Source: Archivesica marissinica
Taxonomy: Eukaryota; Mollusca; Bivalvia; Venerida; Vesicomyidae
Direction of reading: 5' to 3'
DNA length: 64,000 nt
Assembly: GCA_014843695.1 (NCBI GenBank)
Contig: CM026395.1
Coordinates: 46,657,998-46,721,997 of the forward strand
Part shown: positions 12,772 to 24,898 of the stretch, in pieces
How the letters are laid out: every line of letters begins with the position of its first letter
Position numbering within the stretch: position 1 is the first letter of the stretch
The notes under the pieces: model-generated
Told to the model about the DNA's origin: nothing
Seen by the model: only the letters and a program-made list of their open reading frames with translations
Databases searched by the model: none
Program-made: the position numbers and the translations under genes

Positions 12772-13592
12772 ATTCGTTTAATAGTGTACACATGCCTTTA
12801 ATAGTGTACACATGCCTTTAATAGTGTACACATGCGTTTAATAGTGTACACATGCGTTTAATAGTGTACACATGCCTTTAATAGTGTACACATGCCTTTA
12901 ATAGTGTACACATGCATTTAATAGTGTACACATGCGTTTAATAGTGTACACATGCCTTTAATAGTGTACACATGCGTTTAATAGTGTACACATGCGTTTA
13001 ATAGTGTACACATGCATTTAATAGTGTACACATGCCTTTAATAGTGTACACATGCATTTAATAGTGTACACATGCGTTTAATAGTGTACACATGCCTTTA
13101 ATAGTGTACAAACTTGTTTTATAGTGTACACATGCATTTAATAGTGTACACATGTGTTTAATAGTGTACACATGCGTTTAATAGTGTATAACATGCGTTT
13201 AATAGTGTACACATGCGTTTAATAGTGTACACATTTGTTTTATAGTGTGCACATGCCTTTAATAGTGTACACATTTATTTTATAGTGTACACATGCCTTT
13301 AATAGTGTACACATTTGTTTTATAGTGTACACATGCATTTAATAGTGTATACATGCGTTTAATAGTGTACACATGCGTTTAATAGTGTACACATGCGTTC
13401 ATAGTGTACACATGCGTTCATAGTGTACACATGCGTTCATATTGTACACATGCGTTCATAGTGTACACATGCATTCATAGTGTACACATGCGTTCATAGT
13501 GTACACATGCGTTCATAGTGTATACATGCGTTCATAGTGTACACATGCGTTCATAGTGTACACATGCGTTCATAGTGTATACATGCATCTTG
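12772..13592. repeat. 20/19-bp tandem array
   Basis: About 41 copies. The left part has unit TTTAATAGTGTACACATGCG (20 bp, variants GCC, GCA and TTTG). From about 13395 the unit is TTCATAGTGTACACATGCG (19 bp, one A lost) and is almost pure. The two sub-blocks show a variant unit being amplified separately at one edge. Confidence 0.96.
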
Positions 13593-14132
13593 ATAAGACA
13601 ATTATTACCAGGAATACAATGAGAGACACCGGTCAGTTACTGCCCCTGAATACACCCTAAAAGTAGATAGGTCCTATTAAGTGTTTTCCTTTGTTTTTAT
13701 CGTTGTTTCCTTTGCACAACATGCTAGCAATTTTTTCCACTATCGCTTAATATGATTATTAAATTACTATATCTCGACAGATCTTTTACAGCTCATGCAA
13801 TGGGTACTTATTTGTAAAACAATGTTATCAGTTAATTAACACGATTTTGATAAAATCACATTTATCATACCACAACATCTAGTTAGGGAACAACGGTAAA
13901 AACAAAGGATTCTAAGTGAAAGAACCTATTCACATTTTGGAATAAATCAGACTTTATCTGCCAAGGGAGGTATTAGAAAATTAGAGATGTCTCTCATTAA
14001 GATTCAATAGGATACATGCTTGTTAGTTAGTATATTATTTACAACTACACGTTTCCACTAAGTACGTATTTTGATATCTTTCTCCGACTGGAATTTCCTG
14101 TTTTATTATGTCATTATAATAGAAGCAGTACA
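13593..14132. other. Non-coding intronic spacer
   Basis: AT-rich sequence, nothing supported. It lies between the exons at 12049 and 19932 and is therefore probably intronic for the CaaX gene. Confidence 0.5.
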
Positions 14133-14545
14133 TGTTTATTTAAAGACACCATGGATATTATTTTTATAAAATAATTAATTTTAAGTACAAGTAGCATTGC
14201 TACTACCGGTACCCATTCTTCCATTATAATTTGTATAATTTTTATTTCGTTTCGGTCAGCAAACAGTGTGTGTGTATATACAGTATGCAATATAACAAAC
14301 TGAACGTGAAAGTATGACTTCCCTGAATGATGGTTTGCCACGCCGTTCGGAACGCAATTCACTCTCAATCAGAACACACATCTAAGACAGCTATGTCTTA
14401 TAGATAATATATATATTTCATTGTTTTGGTTTCTGTGCGAATTCTTGGATTTAAACACGCATTCATTGGAAATTATTCTGTAAATATTTTGTACTTTCAA
14501 ATTTATCAAATAATATCTTTTATTCCGATATAGTGTTGGTAGATA
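14133..14545. mobile_element. Diverged relative of DNA element M6
   Basis: Similar in order and motif to elements at 19183 and 26471: start TTTAAAGACACCATGG, then ACAAGTAGCATTGCTAC, CCATTATAATTTG, GGTCAGCAAACAGTG, AAGTATGACTTCCCTGAATG, CGTTCGGAACGCAATTCACT. The right boundary is uncertain. No coding capacity was seen. Confidence 0.45.
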
Positions 14546-14849
14546 TAGTAACATTACACAGTGACTCTAACAGATTTCCCAATAACAAGCTGTTCATTGC
14601 TAAGAAATGCTATGAAATGGTAGGAATGCTAATGTGTATGCATATTGCAGCTGATACTCTACATGTATGTTCATGTTACACTGATGACTCATCGCTGGTG
14701 TTGTTAAACATCCTGGCTTTGCCATATGCCACAGTTGCAGCCTGATAATTTTAAACATTACTTGCTTATTCTTATTCAATCTCTTTCATTTTACATGTAC
14801 ACACAATCATATATCCGCCATTGATTTGTTTTCCTCCACCCCAATTCCT

Positions 14850-15085
14850 AAAACAACAATGATACACCATCTACTACCCAGACAGACCACCAAGGAAGGT
14901 TGTATTAAACAACAATGATACACCATCTACTACCCAGACAGACCACCAAGGAAGGTTGTATTAAACAACAATGATACACCATCTACTACCCAGACAGACC
15001 ACCAAGGAAGGTTGTATTAAACAACAATGATACACCATCTACTACCCAGACAGACCACCAAGGAAGGTTGTATTAAATAACAATG
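14850..15085. repeat. 56-bp tandem array
   Basis: Four to five copies of a unit starting AACAACAATGATACACCATC and ending GGAAGGTTGTATTA. The last copy breaks at CTACTACCC and passes directly into the adjoining 24-bp array with no spacer. Confidence 0.95.
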
Positions 15086-15099
15086 ATACACCATCTACT

Positions 15100-15772
15100 A
15101 CCCTTACATCTACAAGTTAAAAATACCTTACATCTACAAGTTAAAAATACCTTACATCTACAAATTAAAAATACCTTACATCTACAAATTAAAAATACCT
15201 TACATCTACAAGTTAAAAATACCTTACATCTACAAATTAAAAATACCTTACATCTACAAATTAAAAATACCTTACATCTACAAATTAAAAATACCTTACA
15301 TCTACAAATTAAAAATACCTTACATCTACAAATTAAAAATACCTTACATCTACAAATTAAAAATACCTTACATCTACAAGTTAAAAATACCTTACATCTA
15401 CAAATTAAACATACCTTACATCTACAAATTAAACATACCTTACAACATCTACAAGTTAAAAATACATTACATCTACAAGTTAAAAATACCTTACAACATC
15501 TACAAGTTAAAAATACCTTACATCTACGAGTTAAAAATACCTTACATCTACGAGTTAAAAATACCTTACATCTACGAGTTAAAAATACCTTACATCTACG
15601 AGTTAAAAATACCTTACATCTACGAGTTAAAAATACCTTACATCTACGAGTTAAAAATACCTTACATCTACGAGTTAAAAATACATCTACGAGTTAAAAA
15701 TACCTTACATCTACGAGTTAAAAATACCTTACATCTACGAGTTAAAAATACCGTACCTTACATCTACAAGTT
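15100..15772. repeat. 24-bp tandem array
   Basis: About 27 copies of CCTTACATCTACAAGTTAAA+AATA. The AAGTT/AAATT variants dominate on the left; CGAGTT is fixed on the right (from about 15530). Its period, a multiple of three, creates a 204-codon open frame that I treat as an artefact. Confidence 0.96.
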
Positions 15773-16133
15773 AAGAGATAGATGCACCAGAGGACATGAA
15801 TATAAACAATAACTAACAGAGAGTACAGTAACACAAAGTTCATTCTATGTATTTATGATCATGCAAATTAGGTCTCCACACTATCAAGGTTAAACAAAGT
15901 CGGAAAAACAAGAATGCAAGGTGTGGAAGAATTCTATACAACAATGCTGGAAACAAAAATTGTGGGCTGCTGATGCTGATCTTAAATATTATTCTTTTTC
16001 CCTTCAAACACATGTTTTGGCAGTACAGTAGAAACTTCTAACATGGAGATGATTCTACTATGCAAAACATGTTTATAAATCTAAAAAGTAAAATATTGAA
16101 AATCAGCAGATAACATATTTTGTTTTGGGTGTG

Positions 16134-16370
16134 TTAACCCATTTCATTCTGGATACATTTAAATGTTTTTGCAAACAATATAGATCCAGATCAGCCACAG
16201 CGTGATGATTAGGAGCTATGTTGTTTGCTACATAGCCAAGTGTCTTAGCAAGATCATCTGAATAGCAAACATCATTGAGCCTGATCAGATGGCACATTCC
16301 GTGGCGGCTGATCTGGCTCTATGTTCTTTGCAAATACTGTTTGAACAGTATCCAGAATGAAATGGGTTAA
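16134..16370. mobile_element. MITE, family M1, best preserved termini
   Basis: The first 23 and last 23 bases are perfect inverted repeats (TTAACCCATTTCATTCTGGA and three more). The interior contains GCAAACAATATAGATCCAGA, TCAGCCACAGCG and GCGGCTGATCTGGCTC, shared with the other M1 copies. At 237 bp it is non-autonomous. Perfect termini suggest recent activity. Confidence 0.85.
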
Positions 16371-17054
16371 GGGTTCAACGATACTACTTATAGGATTACT
16401 GTTGTTCACTAATATAACCAGGTTTGGTCGAGTATTGCATGAAACATGTGTCTACAACATTGTATGAATCACAAATGGCACATCGGGACAATGGACACAT
16501 TATCAACATACATTCAATTTTATTGGAGAAATTTATATTGCCTTATATGGAAACCGTGGTGATGACCTCCACAGGTAACAAAACTATCTGCCGCCTATTT
16601 CACTGTCATACACTAAATTATTATTTTAAATTGCTGTTCATGATTCGTTTTGGCTTAATATTATTATGAACACATTTCTGAAAAGATCAAAATTTAATGT
16701 GCTTAAATCAATTGCAGGCCATATGACACACTGTTGACGACTTCCCTTAAACTCTTCGCACACTAGCGATGAAAATAACAGTCAAATATGTCATGCAATG
16801 TCGTTAGAAGTATTGTCACAACGACACAATTTTAATGAAGTTCCATGAATTTCCAGAGTTTTCAGTCACAAATAAGAAAAATACAGTAATGAACAGTATA
16901 TTGTCCGCTACAATATTTGAACTATTTATAGATTTTATTTTACTCAGCATGCAAAATGAGTTAAGAGTAACATGAATGAAATTGTTTTGATGATACACTG
17001 ACCTGTAAATACAAAATAACATAAAAGTACAATGTACCTGTGATGAATATTTGA

Positions 17055-17198
17055 ATGGAGGATTGTAGTAGGTGTATATGTGCATGCCTTATAGCTTACA
17101 GTCATTCAGTCTAGCCGCATTAGTAGATGATTGTGGTAGGTGTATATGTGCATGCCATATAGCTTACAGTCATTCAGTCTAGCCGCATTAGTAGATGA
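17055..17198. repeat. 69-bp tandem duplication
   Basis: Two copies of a segment starting GATTGTAGTAGGTGTATATG and ending CCGCATTAGTAGAT, nearly identical. The simplest form of a tandem array in this window. Confidence 0.9.
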
Positions 17199-17949
17199 AC
17201 AATAAATACCCAATATTCATTTATAATGTACAACAAACAGCCAACAACATCAAAATATGCAATCACAGAAGCAAAATGCTAACACAATATCTGGCAACCC
17301 CCGAGAGGGGTTCAACATTAACGGAAGATAGATAGAAAGCAACCCAAAACATGTCAAAACAACAGCTTACGTTCTTATTCACGGATCTATTGAATAGTTA
17401 GCGATGTCGACTCTAACCACGTCATTATTTATTTAGGAAGGACCCTAAATGTTTGACATCTTAAATGTGACCATGACCTTAGAGGTTGCCATGTGGAGTT
17501 TGCTCCAGACATAACATCATGTCACATACATGTATGTGTAATTATTTGAAACTTGCATTACCCATGCAGTGTCAAGCATAACCACAACTATATTGTCATT
17601 AAATCACTGATTTACAATCACATTCTACATGTCTTATTATTTTTAATTCAACACTTTTCCTGATGTACTCAAAACAGTTAACAGCAAAAACTAATCTACT
17701 TGTATTTATTGTGTACATAATTATTTGTTGTAAATTATGTTATATAATGTCGAATAAATATGCTTAAACCAATAAAGAAAAATGCAATGAGAACACATAT
17801 ATACATGTAAGCTGCTACCAATTAATAATATTCAAATATTGCAACAAAAATATAGTCTAAGATAGGGATGGTACCGTACATTATATTGTATAATTTCATT
17901 TAATGTTTACCATTTCTCTATCTCAATACATTGTTAAATATTAGGCCAT

Positions 17950-18240
17950 TATAATCATTGCAATTACATATGGACAGTATTATCATTGCAATTACATATG
18001 GACAGTATTAACATTGCAGTTACATATGGACAGTATTATCATTGCAATTAAATATGGACAGTATTATCATTGCAGTTAAATATGGACAGTATTATAATTG
18101 CAATTAAATATGGACAGTATATTTATTGCAGTTAAATATGGACAGTATTATTTACCTATTGCAATTAAATATGGACATTATAATCATTAGGATATTATAA
18201 TCATTGCAATTAAATATTAGGACACTATAATCATTGAAAC
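17950..18240. repeat. 28-bp degenerate tandem array
   Basis: About ten copies of a unit containing ATTGCAATTACATATGGACA and GTATTATC. It decays to the right into shorter GGACATTATAATCATT units. It is among the most diverged, presumably oldest, arrays here. Confidence 0.9.
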
Positions 18241-18541
18241 ATTATAGTTGTTGTTTAAAATAATTGTTGCTACCATTGTGCTATTACGACTATCATAATA
18301 TGAACACATCCTACAAGTAGCAATGCAACAAATGGTGAAGTAAAATCGCTAATGACACAGTTTACAAGTTCACCGAGTATAAATTAAAACCAAACCTTGC
18401 AATCCTTCATTTTATTTCCCTGCACGGTCGAAATACATCAACCTGGATACAGTGTTGTAATTAATCAACTCATTTACAGGTCTTCTGTTCTCCAACTTTG
18501 ACATACTCATTACACATTCTTATGTTGCCCGCTGGTCGATC

Positions 18542-18723
18542 TACAGTCAAACCTGTGTTAGCGGTCACCTCCATTAAGATGACAAAATGTATTAAGCAGC
18601 CAGTTTCCAGATTCCCAATATGCTGTTTTACTATACATTTGACCTCTATTAAGCAGCCACCTGTGCTAAGCAGCCATTTTCTGTGATTCCATTGGCTGGC
18701 TGCATAAGGCAGGTTTGACTGTA
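18542..18723. mobile_element. MITE, family M3 (TA-flanked, CAGTCAAACCTG termini)
   Basis: Left end TACAGTCAAACCTGTGTTAG and right end, reverse-complemented, TACAGTCAAACCTGCCTTAT. The flanking TA fits a Tc1/mariner-like target duplication. The interior has repeated TTAAGCAGCCA and GCTAAGCAGCCA blocks. 182 bp, non-coding. Confidence 0.75.
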
Positions 18724-19182
18724 TTTCGATGCACTTTTTCACTCCCCGCTGGAAGGAGTTATTAGTTATGAAGATGGTGAACTACATTTTAGTAAAACTT
18801 CATATTTTTAAATGAAAGTTGTTTCAAATCATCTGTTTCATACGTAAATGTTTTAAGTTCTACTTTAATGACATATCGATGAATAAATTATATTTAGTGG
18901 TTAATAAATTACAAATATATATATACAGTCAAACTCTCACCTGACTTACTTAAATCCATTTACAGTATCCTGGCTATTTATGTATGGATGTTACAGTAGG
19001 CATACCTAGCTATTTATATATTGATATTACAATGCATTTTAGTGTTTGGACAGTTGTACTTTAAATTTGTTAGATAATTATGTTTGCCACACATTTTTTT
19101 TTGTCCCCAATACAGTAGATTGAATACAGGCATTTGAAATCTCAACCAAAAAACATACCCCACCCACCCACAAATAGATATT

Positions 19183-19660
19183 AAAGAGACACTATAATTA
19201 TTGTACTGTATGGAATAGCAATATTATTAAATTATGAAATTTGATGTACAAGTAGCAATGCTACAACAAACTCTTCCATTATGGTTTGAATCATTATTTT
19301 CAGTCAGTAAACAGGGCGTTTTTTCAAATTATAACAAAGTGAATAGGAAAGCATAACTTTCCTGAATTGGTTCACCATGCCCTGCGTACATTCGGAACGC
19401 ATCGCTCTCTATCGACAATCAGAACAAACGTCTAAGTCAGCTGTTTCGTCATGCATTCTTGCATCCTCAACAATCATAGTTTACAAACGTTTGTCCACTA
19501 AACGATTCGTGTAGAGATATATTTATTTGATTTTTTTCGATTCTATGCAAATATTTGGATTTTGTTATTTTGTAATTGGAAATGATATTGTTTAAATATC
19601 TGACACTTTTAACAAAAAAACATTCGTAAATATTACGATATAATTTCGCTTTAAAAAGAT
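19183..19660. mobile_element. DNA element M6, copy with a single internal unit
   Basis: Begins TTAAAGAGACACTATAATTA and ends near TTTCGCTTTAAAAAG, giving short inverted ends around TTTAAAG. The interior shows GTACAAGTAGCAATGCTAC, CTCTTCCATTATGG, AGTCAGTAAACAGG, AAGCATAACTTTCCTGAAT and, once only, TACATTCGGAACGCATCGCT. That last segment is the one expanded to about 30 copies in the element at 26471. No coding capacity. Confidence 0.6.
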
Positions 19661-19711
19661 AAAAATTTAGTTTATTTTCTCTCAATGTTTTTTTTAATAA
19701 TATCGCTGAAA

Positions 19712-19897
19712 CGTCAAACTCCTGTGGGTTGTGCCACACTAACTAGAATTCAAACTCCTGTGGGTTGTACCGCACTAACTAGAATTCAAACTCCTGTGGG
19801 TTGTACCGCACTAACTAGAATTCAAACTCCTGTGGGTTGTACCGCACTAACTAGAATTCAAACTCCTGTGGGTTGTACCGCACTAACTAGAATTCAC
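19712..19897. repeat. 36-bp tandem array
   Basis: Five copies of a unit containing CAAACTCCTGTGGGTTGTAC and CGCACTAACTAGAATT. The leftmost copy reads TGCCACA instead of TACCGCA. Confidence 0.95.
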
Positions 19898-19931
19898 ACA
19901 GTAATGGTAAAAGATGCCACATAGAACTTAC

Positions 19932-20069
19932 TTTACTGCCACCATTATCACATTTACTGCCGTATTTTCCACTTAAAGTTTTATTTATATTTCTCAAAGC
20001 AGGTGTATGTGACTTCATGTATGGACCCAGATCGACTGACCCCAGGGAGTCGGCATCTCTTTCCATTCT
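19932..20069 (-). CDS. Internal exon of the CaaX-ended unknown gene
   Basis: Minus-strand exon of exactly 138 nt (46 codons), phase 0 at both ends. The acceptor is TTAACAG just above 20069 and the donor is GTAAGTTC just below 19932, both good consensus matches. The peptide begins RMERDADSLGSVDLGPYMKS and ends KYGSKCDNGGSK. It is hydrophilic, rich in Ser, Gly and Lys, with no membrane segment or known motif. Upstream it joins the phase-0 donor of 28245-28448 (SKSFVD|RMERDAD); downstream it joins 12049-12141. The introns on either side (about 7.8 and 8.2 kb) consist largely of minisatellites and mobile elements. The family is not recognised; the region may be a disordered tail. Confidence 0.6.
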
Positions 20070-20272
20070 CTGTTAAATCCCAGGGGTGAAGGCATGCAGA
20101 ATATTACACAATGAGAAATTACATTGTCCATAAAAATACAAAACAATTACAAACAATATTGACAGAAATGCAGGTACATGTATTAATCTATTATAAAGCA
20201 TTTGGCTAATGACAAAATAATGCATAAAATAGAAACAAGATGGATATACACCAACCCTACAAATTATAACAT

Positions 20273-20504
20273 TAACCCTTTGCACGCTAGTGGCAGATAA
20301 AATCACTTTTGCAAACAGCAGAGAGCTAGATCAGACAGCACAGATCAGGCTCTATGCCGTTTGCTATTCGTATAGTGGAGCTAAAACACTTGGTTGAATA
20401 GCAAACAACATAGATCCTGATCAGGTGTGACGTTACGCCGCAGCTGATCTGTATCTCTGTTGTTTGCAAAAGTGGTTTTATTTACTCAGTAGACAAAGGG
20501 TAAT
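20273..20504. mobile_element. MITE, family M1
   Basis: Starts TTAACCCTTTGCACGC; the right end is CAAAGGGTAA. The interior has GCAAACAACATAGATCCTGA, GATCAGGCTCTATGCCGTTT and TTGTTTGCAAAAGTGG. No coding capacity. Confidence 0.7.
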
Positions 20505-20559
20505 TATATACAAAATCACACAAAAAGTATGTCAACATTAGTTTTCATAAAATAAATGT

Positions 20560-21235
20560 TTTTTACATTGTTCATGTTGTGCCTGCCTGACTGAGGAACA
20601 ATTGAAATACAAATGGGGGCAAGAAGAGGTTATTGAACCTCAAAATCCAGATAACATGCACTTGCAACATGTCCATTCAATATTGAAGATGTCTCAAGTA
20701 AACTTAATGATAACTGAAGGGGCATAGAGGCTACAAGTTTCAGATGAACAACTTAATGAAACTCTGGTGTTACTCACCCGATCCGGACGTTATATGTACA
20801 CCAGCATACTATAATGAATTGATACATACTTATTTTCAGCTTCATGAAATGCGGCTAATTAGTTACGGTCAAATTATTGAAATTTCAATCAATTCAAGGG
20901 CAATAACTCTGGTTTCACTATTGCAATGTGGGTCAGACTTGCAGGACAACACCACACAATGGTGATCTAAGTTTAATGACATTCCATACAACAGGCGAGT
21001 ACATAGTTATGGCCAATTTATTGAATTTTTAATCAATTAAAGGGCCATAACTCTGGTGTTACTGATCTGATGCAGACGAAAGTTAAACATGCACATGCAC
21101 ACTATGATGATACATATATAATTGGAGTTTCATGAAATTCCACCCATTGATAACAGAGATCGGACGGAGGGACAGAAGGACAACGCAAACATATATCCCT
21201 GGCAGAGATCCTTCGGATCATCGGGGGATAACAAA
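20560..21235. repeat. Degraded interspersed repeat with about three internal copies
   Basis: Three imperfect, spaced copies of a segment with TTCATGAAA...ATTGAA...CAATAACTCTGGT (near 20750, 20840-20910 and 20990-21060). At the right end there is GGACGGAGGGACAGAAGGAC and CTTCGGATCATCGGGGGATA. The layout (imperfect ~150-bp internal units plus a GGAC-rich end) resembles the interior of the foldback element at 58135. The boundaries are approximate, and open frames here carry no recognisable protein. Confidence 0.45.
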
Positions 21236-21433
21236 CTACAATGTGCATAATAGTGATTACTGAGAAATGATAATGTAATGTACACTTCAGGTGTATGCTT
21301 TCTACTAAACCTGCTAATAGTTTGTAAATGGCAATTCACTATGTGTTCATTATAAAATTAGTAGAATACCAAACGCATGGCAAAATTACAAAAGAAATAT
21401 CTAGATAGATATCTTTATTTATAGCGGGTGACC

Positions 21434-21531
21434 TAATTAGTTCTGAACTAATCTTCCTTAGGGCCCTCAAATCTCAGTAGGTAATTAGTTCTGAACTAAT
21501 CTTCCTTAGGGCCCTCAAATCTCAGTAGGTA
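21434..21531. repeat. 48-bp tandem duplication
   Basis: Two copies of a segment starting TAATTAGTTCTGAACTAATC and ending CAAATCTCAGTAGG. The first half, TTAGTTCTGAACTAA, is itself palindromic. Confidence 0.9.
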
Positions 21532-21906
21532 TACATGTACCTTACCATCACAAATAGAGCCGTCCAATATCTACAACACATGCAATATGTGTACCGGTAT
21601 ATTCCATCTTTTCAATACCAGACTATTTGCGCGAGCATTATTGTTTTATTATACGTTGGTGTAATCTCACATGTGTGAATGCAACCATGTACAGTAAATG
21701 CATATTATAATTATTGATTTCATTAATTGATACATTGATGAGTTATGATTTTAAATGTTTCATATTAGCATACACTGTATATATGGATTTTCGCTTGGTG
21801 ACTTAGAGGATTATATTCTCATTAATGTAGGTACAAACACCTTAATTCTTTAATTGAAAAAAAGATTTTCTTTGCGTCTTTGAAAAGAATAACTAATGTA
21901 AATATA

Positions 21907-22058
21907 AGTAATCAATTGCGGGTTAATAGTTTCCATTGGGGTATGAACTACATTGGGCATGCTTAAAGTTAGCTTGGATGCCTTCGGCCTCCACACACTT
22001 TAATCACGCCCAATGTAGTTCATGCCCCAATGGAAACTATTAACCTGCGATTCATTCG
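21907..22058. mobile_element. Foldback MITE, family M2
   Basis: Two arms of about 45 nt, near-perfect inverted repeats. The left arm contains GGGTTAATAGTTTCCATTGG and TATGAACTACATTGGGC; the right arm is its complement. They are separated by about 55 nt. Only 3-4 mismatches between arms. A partial relative lies at 50885-50985. Confidence 0.8.
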
Positions 22059-22510
22059 TTAAACAGGTGTAGATCATTTAGAATAAAACTTGCATTGCCT
22101 GAAATAAATGATAAATATTCACTGGTGATGACATTAATTCTTGGATTGTAAATTGAATTTAAACATATGCAACAACTATGAATATACATGGGTGCAAAAT
22201 ATAAAAGTGGCATTGCGTGAATTTATAAACTCAAAATATATCTTGAGGGCAACATGTACATGCCGAACCAAACAATATCAGAAAAGTTGGATACCGGTAT
22301 ACGATATAATTATGTCCCAGCAATTTAGTCCATCTCTCATAAAACAATCCTTAAATTTCCAAATCGAAAAGCCAAATTATTAACAGATCTTCAACAAAAT
22401 ATACTATACTAGGATCATGTATGATTATATTGATAAACTTTATACATGTACAGGGTATAATTATATACATATCAAAATAATTATTATCAACAACTTAATT
22501 TTCCATTAAG

Positions 22511-22735
22511 TTTATTTATCGTCACTACCGGTTGGCGGCTGAACGGGCTGAGTGACGGGCAGTTTTACATCTCCTTTCCTGGGCTCCAGCGGTTAACCAG
22601 TACTTGGTGCACCAATCTCCGTAACAAACTGCCAACTTGTTCATATAAAGAGACATGGTCTGAGCGGGGCCCTAACCCGTGACTATCAGTGATAATTGCT
22701 AGAGTGGTATACAAGTCAGCGACATTAACAACTCA
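22511..22735 (-). mobile_element. tRNA-headed SINE, family B, degraded
   Basis: Minus-strand element. On the plus strand it opens with the tail complement TTTATTTATCGTCACTACCG, followed by CTTTCCTGGGCTCC, AACCAGTACTTGGTGCACCA and CAAACTGCCAA, and ends with a decayed tRNA-like head. The tail is shared with SINE family A, but the head and body are different. Confidence 0.6.
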
Positions 22736-23012
22736 AATTATTTATTGTGTAACCATCACATTTACCAACAAACAGAATACACTGTCAGGGTTCCCGCTGT
22801 CGGTCGCCAATGTCAGTAGATTCAAATGGTATACCGGTATACCTTTCAACAGTGGATTTCAATTATTCACCCTTTTAAACATGTCGTTTCAACATTTATC
22901 TTCATATTTTAATAGTTAAACATTCGAAATTTCAACTTTTATTTCATATTCTGGAAAATATCAAAGTAATATTGACATCAATGTCAGTTTTTCCATTATA
23001 TTTGCTTATTTA

Positions 23013-23238
23013 AGTTTATTTAACGTCGCTACCGTTGCCCATTTGAGCAGTTTACCTAACAACACCTTTCCTGGGCACACTTCAGTGGTTAACCAGTACT
23101 TGGTGCACCAACCTCCGTAAGAAACTGCCAATGTTTTCATACAAAGAGACCGGACTCGAACCAGTCACCATCAGTGATAATAGGTTACAGTGCTCTACAA
23201 GTCAGCGACCGTAACCACTCGACCACGGAGGCGGACTG
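23013..23238 (-). mobile_element. tRNA-headed SINE, family B
   Basis: Better preserved copy. The minus-strand head reads GCCTCCGTGGTCGAGTGGTT ... CTGGTTCGAGTCCGGTCTC, with A- and B-box-like segments and a long variable arm as in class II tRNAs. The body has the complement of AACCAGTACTTGGTGCACCA, and the tail is the complement of GTTTATTTAACGTCGCTACC. Confidence 0.7.
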
Positions 23239-23354
23239 TATTGGCATTCATTTCTAAATATTTATTTTCCTCTTATTATTATTGTTATATATTACTTATA
23301 CAAATAATTGTCAAAATAAAAGAAATAACAATAAGCAATAAATAAAACGTATAT

Positions 23355-23798
23355 AGAACAGCAGTACCGTAGCCAGAGGAACAGCAGTACCGTAGCCAGA
23401 GGAACAGCAGTACCGTAGCCAGAGGAACAGCAGTACCGTAGCCAGAGGAACAGCAGTACCGTAGCCAGAGGAACAGCAGTAGCGTAGCCAGAGGAACAGC
23501 AGTACCATAGCCAGAGGAACAGCAGTACCATAGCCAGAGGAACAGCAGTACCCATAGCCAGAGGAACAGCAGTACCGTAGCCAGAGGAACAGCAGTAGCG
23601 TAGCCAGAGGAACAGCAGTACCATAGCCAGAGGAACAGCAGTACTGTAGCCAGAGGAACAGCAGTACCCATAGCCAGAGGAACAGCAGTACCGTAGCCAG
23701 AGGAACAGCAGTACCCATAGCCAGAGGAACAGCAGTACCGTAGCCAGAGGAACAGCAGTACCGTAGCCAGAGGAACAGCAGTACCATAGCCAGAGGAA
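23355..23798. repeat. 23-bp tandem array (GGAACAGCAGTACCGTAGCC)
   Basis: About 19 copies of GGAACAGCAGTACCGTAGCC+AGA, with ACCATAG, AGCGTAG and ACCCATAG (24 bp) variants. All three minus-strand frames stay open, giving Ser/Gly/Tyr/Leu-rich artefact peptides. Confidence 0.96.
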
Positions 23799-24061
23799 CA
23801 TTTCAACCGAGGCAATCTATGGGGGTCCGGGGGCATGCTCCCCATATAATTGTTGGGGGCATACAAGCGATTTCCTGTGTTTTCTGACTGAATGAGTTTA
23901 GACGTATAACTATGTACTGACCTTTCAGCTCTCTAGCAGTCAACATTTTATACAGCAAAGGGATATTTTTTGCATTTTATTTATTTAATTTACATTTCTT
24001 TTGCTTTGGAAATTTTAACCGAGGCACCTGCCTCGATGTTCCTCAGTGTGGCTACGGGCCT

Positions 24062-24812
24062 GAACAGTCATGCATATAGTTATCCAAACAGTCATGCATA
24101 TAGTTATCCAAACAGTCATGCATATAGTTATCCAAACAGTCATGCATATAGTTATCCAAACATTCATGCATATAGTTATCCAAACAGTCATGCATATAGT
24201 TATCCAAACAGTCATGCATATAGTTATCCAAACAGTCATGCATATAGTTATCCAAACAGTCATGCATATAGTTATCCAAACAGTCATGCATATAGTTATC
24301 CAAACATTCATGCATATAGTTATCCAAACAGTCATGCATATAGTTATCCAAACAGTCATGCATATAGTTATCCAAACATTCATGCATATAGTTATCCAAA
24401 CAGTCATGCATATAGTTATCCAAACATTCATGCATATAGTTATCCAAACAGTCATGCATATAGTTATCCAAACATTCATGCATATAGTTATCCAAACAGT
24501 CATGCATATAGTTATCCAAACATTCATGCATATAGTTATCCAAACAGTCATGCATATAGTTATCCAAACATTCATGCATTAGTTATCCAACAGTCATGCA
24601 TATAGTTATCCAAACAGTCATGCATATAGTTATCCAAACAGTCATGCATATAGTTATCCAAACAGTCATGCATATAGTTATCCAAACAGTCATGCATATA
24701 TTATAGTTATCCAAACAGTCATGCATATAGTTATCCAAACAGTCATGCATATAGTTATCCAAACAGTCATGCATATAGTTATCCAAACAGTCATGCATAT
24801 AGTTTTCCAAAC
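24062..24812. repeat. 23-bp tandem array (AACAGTCATGCATATAGTTA)
   Basis: About 32 copies of AACAGTCATGCATATAGTTA+TCC. ATTCATG replaces CAGTCATG in alternate copies between about 24370 and 24575, a two-unit superstructure. The unit contains the palindrome ATGCAT. It begins right after TGTGGCTACGGGCCTG, which resembles the complement of the unit in the preceding array. Confidence 0.96.
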
Positions 24813-24898
24813 GCAACAAAATACAAATAAGAGGACCAATGGAATGGTTCAGAGTCAAACAAATGAACTTTTATGAATGGAGTTAAAAATAGATATTT

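Noticed and set aside
15083..15697. 204-codon frame with HLQVKNTL-type repeats
   Set aside because: Translation of the 24-bp array only.
18396..18419. 24-nt microexon (phase 0, between the CaaX-gene exons at 19932 and 12049)
   Set aside because: AG and GT are present and the frame fits, but the pyrimidine tract is poor and the donor (GTTTGG) weak; too short to support without transcripts.
20744..20965. Plus-strand frame of 73 codons
   Set aside because: It overlaps internal units of a dispersed repeat (about 20560-21235), whose other copies do not keep the frame.
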